From Odontesthes bonariensis (lineage: Eukaryota > Chordata > Actinopteri > Atheriniformes > Atherinopsidae), in contig NC_134528.1 in the NCBI RefSeq assembly GCF_027942865.1, positions 11,560,086 through 11,624,085 of the forward strand: a DNA stretch of 64,000 nucleotides. Direction: 5' to 3'. The notes beneath the pieces are model-generated. The model did not search any database. It was not told where the DNA came from and was given only the letters and a program-made list of their open reading frames with translations. Below are positions 50,601 through 64,000 of the stretch, piece after piece. The position numbers and the translations under genes were made by a program. How positions within the stretch are numbered: the first letter of the stretch is position 1; the number at the start of each line of letters is the position of its first letter.

Positions 50601-50895
50601 TTCAACTTGATGGCACAGTGACTTTTTGACCTCAACTAAAAGGGTTTTAGAACGTTTCTCAATACGTAGGGAAGCATGTCCCACTTCTTCAATATCCAGT
50701 TTCAGCTTATTTTCATGCCTTTCCCTACTTTTACTAGCACTGCTAATACCGTTTTGCTTTAGATTTTGATTGCACGGCTTTAACTTGTACTTTCCTCCCC
50801 TTTAAAATCTTTTTTTCTCAAAAAATATTTTCCAAAACATGAAGTTTCTCAATGCAACACACTCTTTACCTTCTTCTCTCCTTGTCAGCCGTCAT
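44650..50895 (-). CDS. HIF-alpha-like bHLH-PAS protein, epas1-related, ending after PAS-B
   Basis: HIF-alpha proteins pair with ARNT to bind hypoxia response elements. Nine exons, 50895-50870, 50206-50040, 49238-49000, 48920-48836, 48716-48619, 48498-48335, 46107-46001, 45917-45749 and 44713-44650, total 1119 bases in one frame: 372 residues. The start MTADKER and 26-base first exon match EPAS1. The basic region is [12 protein letters not shown], followed by an HLH with [24 protein letters not shown] includes [18 protein letters not shown] and [16 protein letters not shown], then [11 protein letters not shown]. Exon 6 ends in [16 protein letters not shown] has [16 protein letters not shown] and [17 protein letters not shown]. 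After [12 protein letters not shown] comes TGA. The oxygen-degradation domain, its hydroxylated prolines and both transactivation domains are absent. Exon 5 uses a weak donor (GTTGAA). It could be an epas1 duplicate or a gene called hif1a-like in some fish. Location beside prkce favours epas1. Confidence 0.88.
46108..48334 (-). other. Intron 6 of the HIF-like gene
   Basis: This 2.2 kb intron separates the end of the PAS-A/PAS-B linker from the PAS-B exons. It contains a fish repeat at 47613-47763. No other exon was recognised. Confidence 0.65.
47613..47763. repeat. Truncated abundant teleost repeat beginning (ATCC)n
   Basis: ATCCATCCATCCATCC followed by GCAGGTTGCAGGGACAGCAG, CATCCAGCTCTTTTCCGAGG and GCATTCCCAAGCCAGCCGAG follows the well-known fish LINE-derived repeat with a (CATC)n start. 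Confidence 0.6.
49239..50039 (-). other. Intron 2 of the HIF-like gene
   Basis: AT-rich intron containing a T run at about 49606-49624. No other feature was seen. Confidence 0.65.
50207..50869 (-). other. Intron 1 of the HIF-like gene
   Basis: Short first intron between the 26-base coding exon and the bHLH exon. Nothing else was seen. Confidence 0.65.
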
Positions 50896-51334
50896 CGTGT
50901 CCTGCAGGAGTCTCCAGGTGTAGGCATGGTGAGAGCTGGCTCGGAAAAGTTGTGATGGTTCACAGCTCTAGCGGGAGTCCAGAAGAAGCTCCAAATCGCA
51001 CCATCACAGGTAGCCTAATTCATCGGTGAGGCAATTAGTGGTGTCATGTGTCACAAGGCAAGTGCTTCCTGCAGCGCGGGCGATTTGGGCTGACTCCAGT
51101 GAGCGTCTCCTCTCCCCTCTGCATGCAAATCACCTACAGGGTGCAGTGATAGGACAGCTGGCCAGGAAGAGCATCACACACCTCCTCCCTCCACTCTACC
51201 CTCCCCTCTCTAACAGAAACTTTTGAGCATCCCTCAGATTTGCCTCTGTAAAGCAGGGGCAACACAAAAAACACAAAAAAAGAAAGGCAAAAAAGACACA
51301 GAAGCCCCTGGGATTGATGTAGACAGCTCAGTGT
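50896..51334. promoter_or_regulatory. Short interval between prkce 3' end and the HIF-like start
   Basis: Only about 440 bases separate the candidate prkce polyadenylation signal from the HIF-like ATG. This stretch must hold the 5' UTR and at least the core promoter of the HIF-like gene, unless non-coding exons lie further upstream. No TATA box was recognised. Confidence 0.35.
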
Positions 51335-51340
51335 TTTATT
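51335..51340 (-). terminator. Candidate polyadenylation signal of prkce
   Basis: TTTATT on the plus strand (AATAAA on the minus strand) lies about 1.6 kb beyond the prkce stop. Confidence 0.45.
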
Positions 51341-52940
51341 GGAATCAGACCAGACAGGACTAGCCCGGCTGTTGCACTACATTTTGGCACAGAGTAAGAT
51401 AGTGTGACCAGGAACAGCCCTACCCCTGGGTGCACAAAGCTTCACTACACACCGACTCTACTGCACAGACAGCAACCAGCTCGTCTTCTCATCACTGTAC
51501 AACAGTCCTTCTCAGTGTGTGCATGTGTTTGTAAGAGAGACAGTGAGGAGGAGGGGGAGGGCTTGAAGAAGAGTCTGTGTGTGGTATTCGGTGTGTGCGT
51601 GTCTGAAATGAGAGGTAATTCAGCTGCTGGTTCTCCACATTTCCTATCAACCGGCTGTAACAGACCTATAATGGTATAGTTATAGTAATATACATAAAGG
51701 TTTCCTCATGATACACTGTACAATAATAATAATAATAATTATAATGATAAAAAATAGAGAGCAAAAAGAAATAAAAGCCATTCTTGAAAAAAAGCTAAAG
51801 AGAGAAAAGCAAGTGGTTTTGGCAAAGAGAAAGAGAGATGGCTGCTGGAGGTGGAAAAAGGGAATTGGTGCTTTGGAGAAGGGAAGCAAAGGAGGGAGGC
51901 TGAAAACACTGATGGTAGCTATAGAAACAGAAATGCTGAGGACAAAAAGTCACAAGACAGGGAGGAAAAAAAAGAAAGTTCACACATTCATGCACACAAA
52001 AATGTACATTCACGATTTTATTTTTATTTAAAAAAAAAAAAAAAAAAAACAACCACGGGCCAACACATTCACACCAGTAGGGCAGGCATGGAGTCTGAAA
52101 CGAGCAGATGGATGAAATATCCGGACACTGAGCTTTTCACTGCTACACAGGCCGCCTGTAACGCTCTGCTCCACATAATTAGTTCAATAGCCTGTAACAT
52201 TCACTTTATATACACAGGACAGGAGGACAGAGATTGTGCGACAGTGAAAGAAATATTTCAATCCCACAAAAAAAAAGAAGACATTTCAAAGAGGAAAAAA
52301 AAGAAAACACACAAAAATAAACACATGAACAAACAAACCATAAAATATATAGATAGTCATGGTATTGCACAAAGGGAATTTGGCCCTAACTGGTCCACAA
52401 TAAGGACAGTAATAACACAGGTAGGGTGCTTGTCCATGCGCCACGACGCTCCTTTACTAGCAGACAATACCAACACGATACAGCCATTTAACACAGGCTA
52501 TATACAGGCCTCAGCACCCAGCACCTTCAGTTCACATGTGTACAGGTGCCGGAGAGAGAAGCAGTGTAAGTGTGAGTGTCTGGTTGTCTGAGCTTGTGGA
52601 TGTCTGAGAGCATCTCAAAGATTGTAGTGTTTGTGTGTAAATCTGCGTTAAAAGGGTGCGGGTGAGAGTGTGTGTGAGAGCGTGTGCAGCTGTGCATATT
52701 CATATTTATTCTCATAGTCATATTCATAATAAACCCAGGCAACAATAACAACACAATGCAAGAAATAATATTCCAAAAGTAACAACAACCAATAGCTTCA
52801 AAGAAAAGGAGTGACCGTGTTTATGTGTGTGTGTTTTGTACATGGAATTACGGTTCTACTGAGTGTAAGCATGTGTACGTACGAGCATGCCATGTAAAGT
52901 GTTGCTGATCAGTGTGTGTGTGTGTGTGTGTGCGTGCGCG
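51341..52940 (-). other. prkce: Probable prkce 3' UTR
   Basis: Non-coding, low-complexity sequence follows the prkce stop. It includes a (CA)n run touching the stop (plus-strand TG at 52913-52931), an A run at 52030-52049 and an (ATA/AAT)n tract near 51722-51745. A 246-codon plus-strand frame here is lysine-rich low-complexity sequence and not a gene. Confidence 0.5.
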
Positions 52941-63226
<10,286 letters not shown>

Positions 63227-64000
63227 CTGAAAGCACCGACATCACAAATATTGTTCAGTTCAGTCAAACAGAAATTTGCCTGGACTGCAGAATTTGAATC
63301 ATGGAGGGGAATCAAATCTGTAATTAATGCTAATTTCAGTTTTGCAGCCAAACACTGCTTTATCCTAATTGAAAAGAACCCTGTTTTTTTTTACAGAAGC
63401 AGCTTAAAGGACTTTATACTGTACATACAATAAACTTTAAAAAGAATGTGGGTATATGAACATTCCTTAGAGTTCTGTGTTGCTGCAGTCTCTCATACAT
63501 GAACAGGAAAGTTTACTGATTACTTGAGAGAGACCGAGGGCACTGATACTTTATTGTGGCTGATAATTCTCTTTATCACGGATCCTTGCTGGGAGTGAGA
63601 AAAAGTGAAAAGTGAATTAAATTACTATCATGACAACCATTTACGCTGTCTGAATTCCCTTTAATATGCCTTGAAAATGGAAAATCATTTTAAAAACAAG
63701 CTGAAATTTTCATGATAATATTGTTAGATGCTTCACAGCCATTATAGAAGAAACGTAGCACGCTACAAAACATTATACTAGACAATGCTGGAAACTTCTC
63801 AATGTCAATTTGTTAGAATGTATCATTTCAACGCTTTAAAGTCACTGCATATACTGTAACTTGTTAAAAATCTCTGGAAGTACACCTGCTATAGCCATCT
63901 TTGCCTCTTGGTTTAGGTATGTATTGCATAAAAAGAGAATATGCTGTGCTGATACTTTTTCAAGTTTTGATACTTTTATCATGAAGTGACACCTGAAAAT
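63227..64000 (-). other. prkce: prkce intron, continuing out of the window
   Basis: The C1A exon starts within a codon at 63226, so at least one upstream exon lies beyond 64000. No exon was recognised in this remainder. Confidence 0.6.

Noticed and set aside
51851-52591. 246-codon plus-strand open frame, the longest single open frame in the window
   Set aside because: It is lysine-rich low complexity including an A run, lies antisense to the prkce 3' UTR, and shows no domain. It is chance openness in A-rich DNA.

Overview
The window is vertebrate nuclear DNA, almost certainly from a teleost fish. Genes are split into many short exons with canonical GT/AG introns. There is abundant microsatellite DNA and there are typical fish repeats (LINE 3' tails, tRNA-like SINEs, hAT, piggyBac-like and Tc1-like remnants). 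The protein sequences are clearly vertebrate. No bacterial or viral gene cluster and no CRISPR array is present.

Layout. (1) Positions 1691-3061, plus strand: the last three exons of ldb3 (Cypher/ZASP), ending in the short-isoform terminal exon; the 5' part lies outside the window. (2) Positions 6255-15883, plus strand: a complete five-exon gamma-synuclein gene (sncg) of 113 codons plus stop, with a long 3' UTR to about 18.15 kb. (3) Positions 18.2-20.9 kb: a repeat-rich interval with a degraded teleost repeat, a decayed partial copy of the glud1 3' region, a SINE and a LINE reverse-transcriptase remnant. (4) Positions 35578-21740, minus strand: a complete 13-exon mitochondrial glutamate dehydrogenase gene (glud1), 542 codons plus stop, tail-to-tail with sncg. 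(5) Positions 35.6-44.5 kb: mostly gene-poor, with transposon remnants and two weak small-gene candidates. (6) Positions 50895-44650, minus strand: a nine-exon bHLH-PAS gene of the HIF-alpha family, closest in its start and location to epas1 (HIF-2 alpha). Its frame closes just after PAS-B, giving 372 residues with no oxygen-degradation or transactivation domains. (7) Positions 63226-52941, minus strand: ten 3' exons of protein kinase C epsilon (prkce), from the C1A domain to the stop; the C2-domain exons lie beyond the window. An 18S rRNA pseudogene sits in its last intron.

Gene order. ldb3, sncg and glud1 are neighbours at human 10q23, and prkce and epas1 are neighbours at human 2p21, so the window joins two blocks that are separate in human. 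bmpr1a and mmrn2, which lie between LDB3 and SNCG in human, are missing here.

The most interesting observation is the HIF-alpha-like gene. All nine exons join in frame into a short protein resembling the mammalian IPAS splice form of HIF3A, which would be predicted to escape oxygen-dependent degradation and to act as an inhibitor. Exon coordinates were worked out by hand from splice sites, reading phase and remembered family sequences; no alignment software was run.
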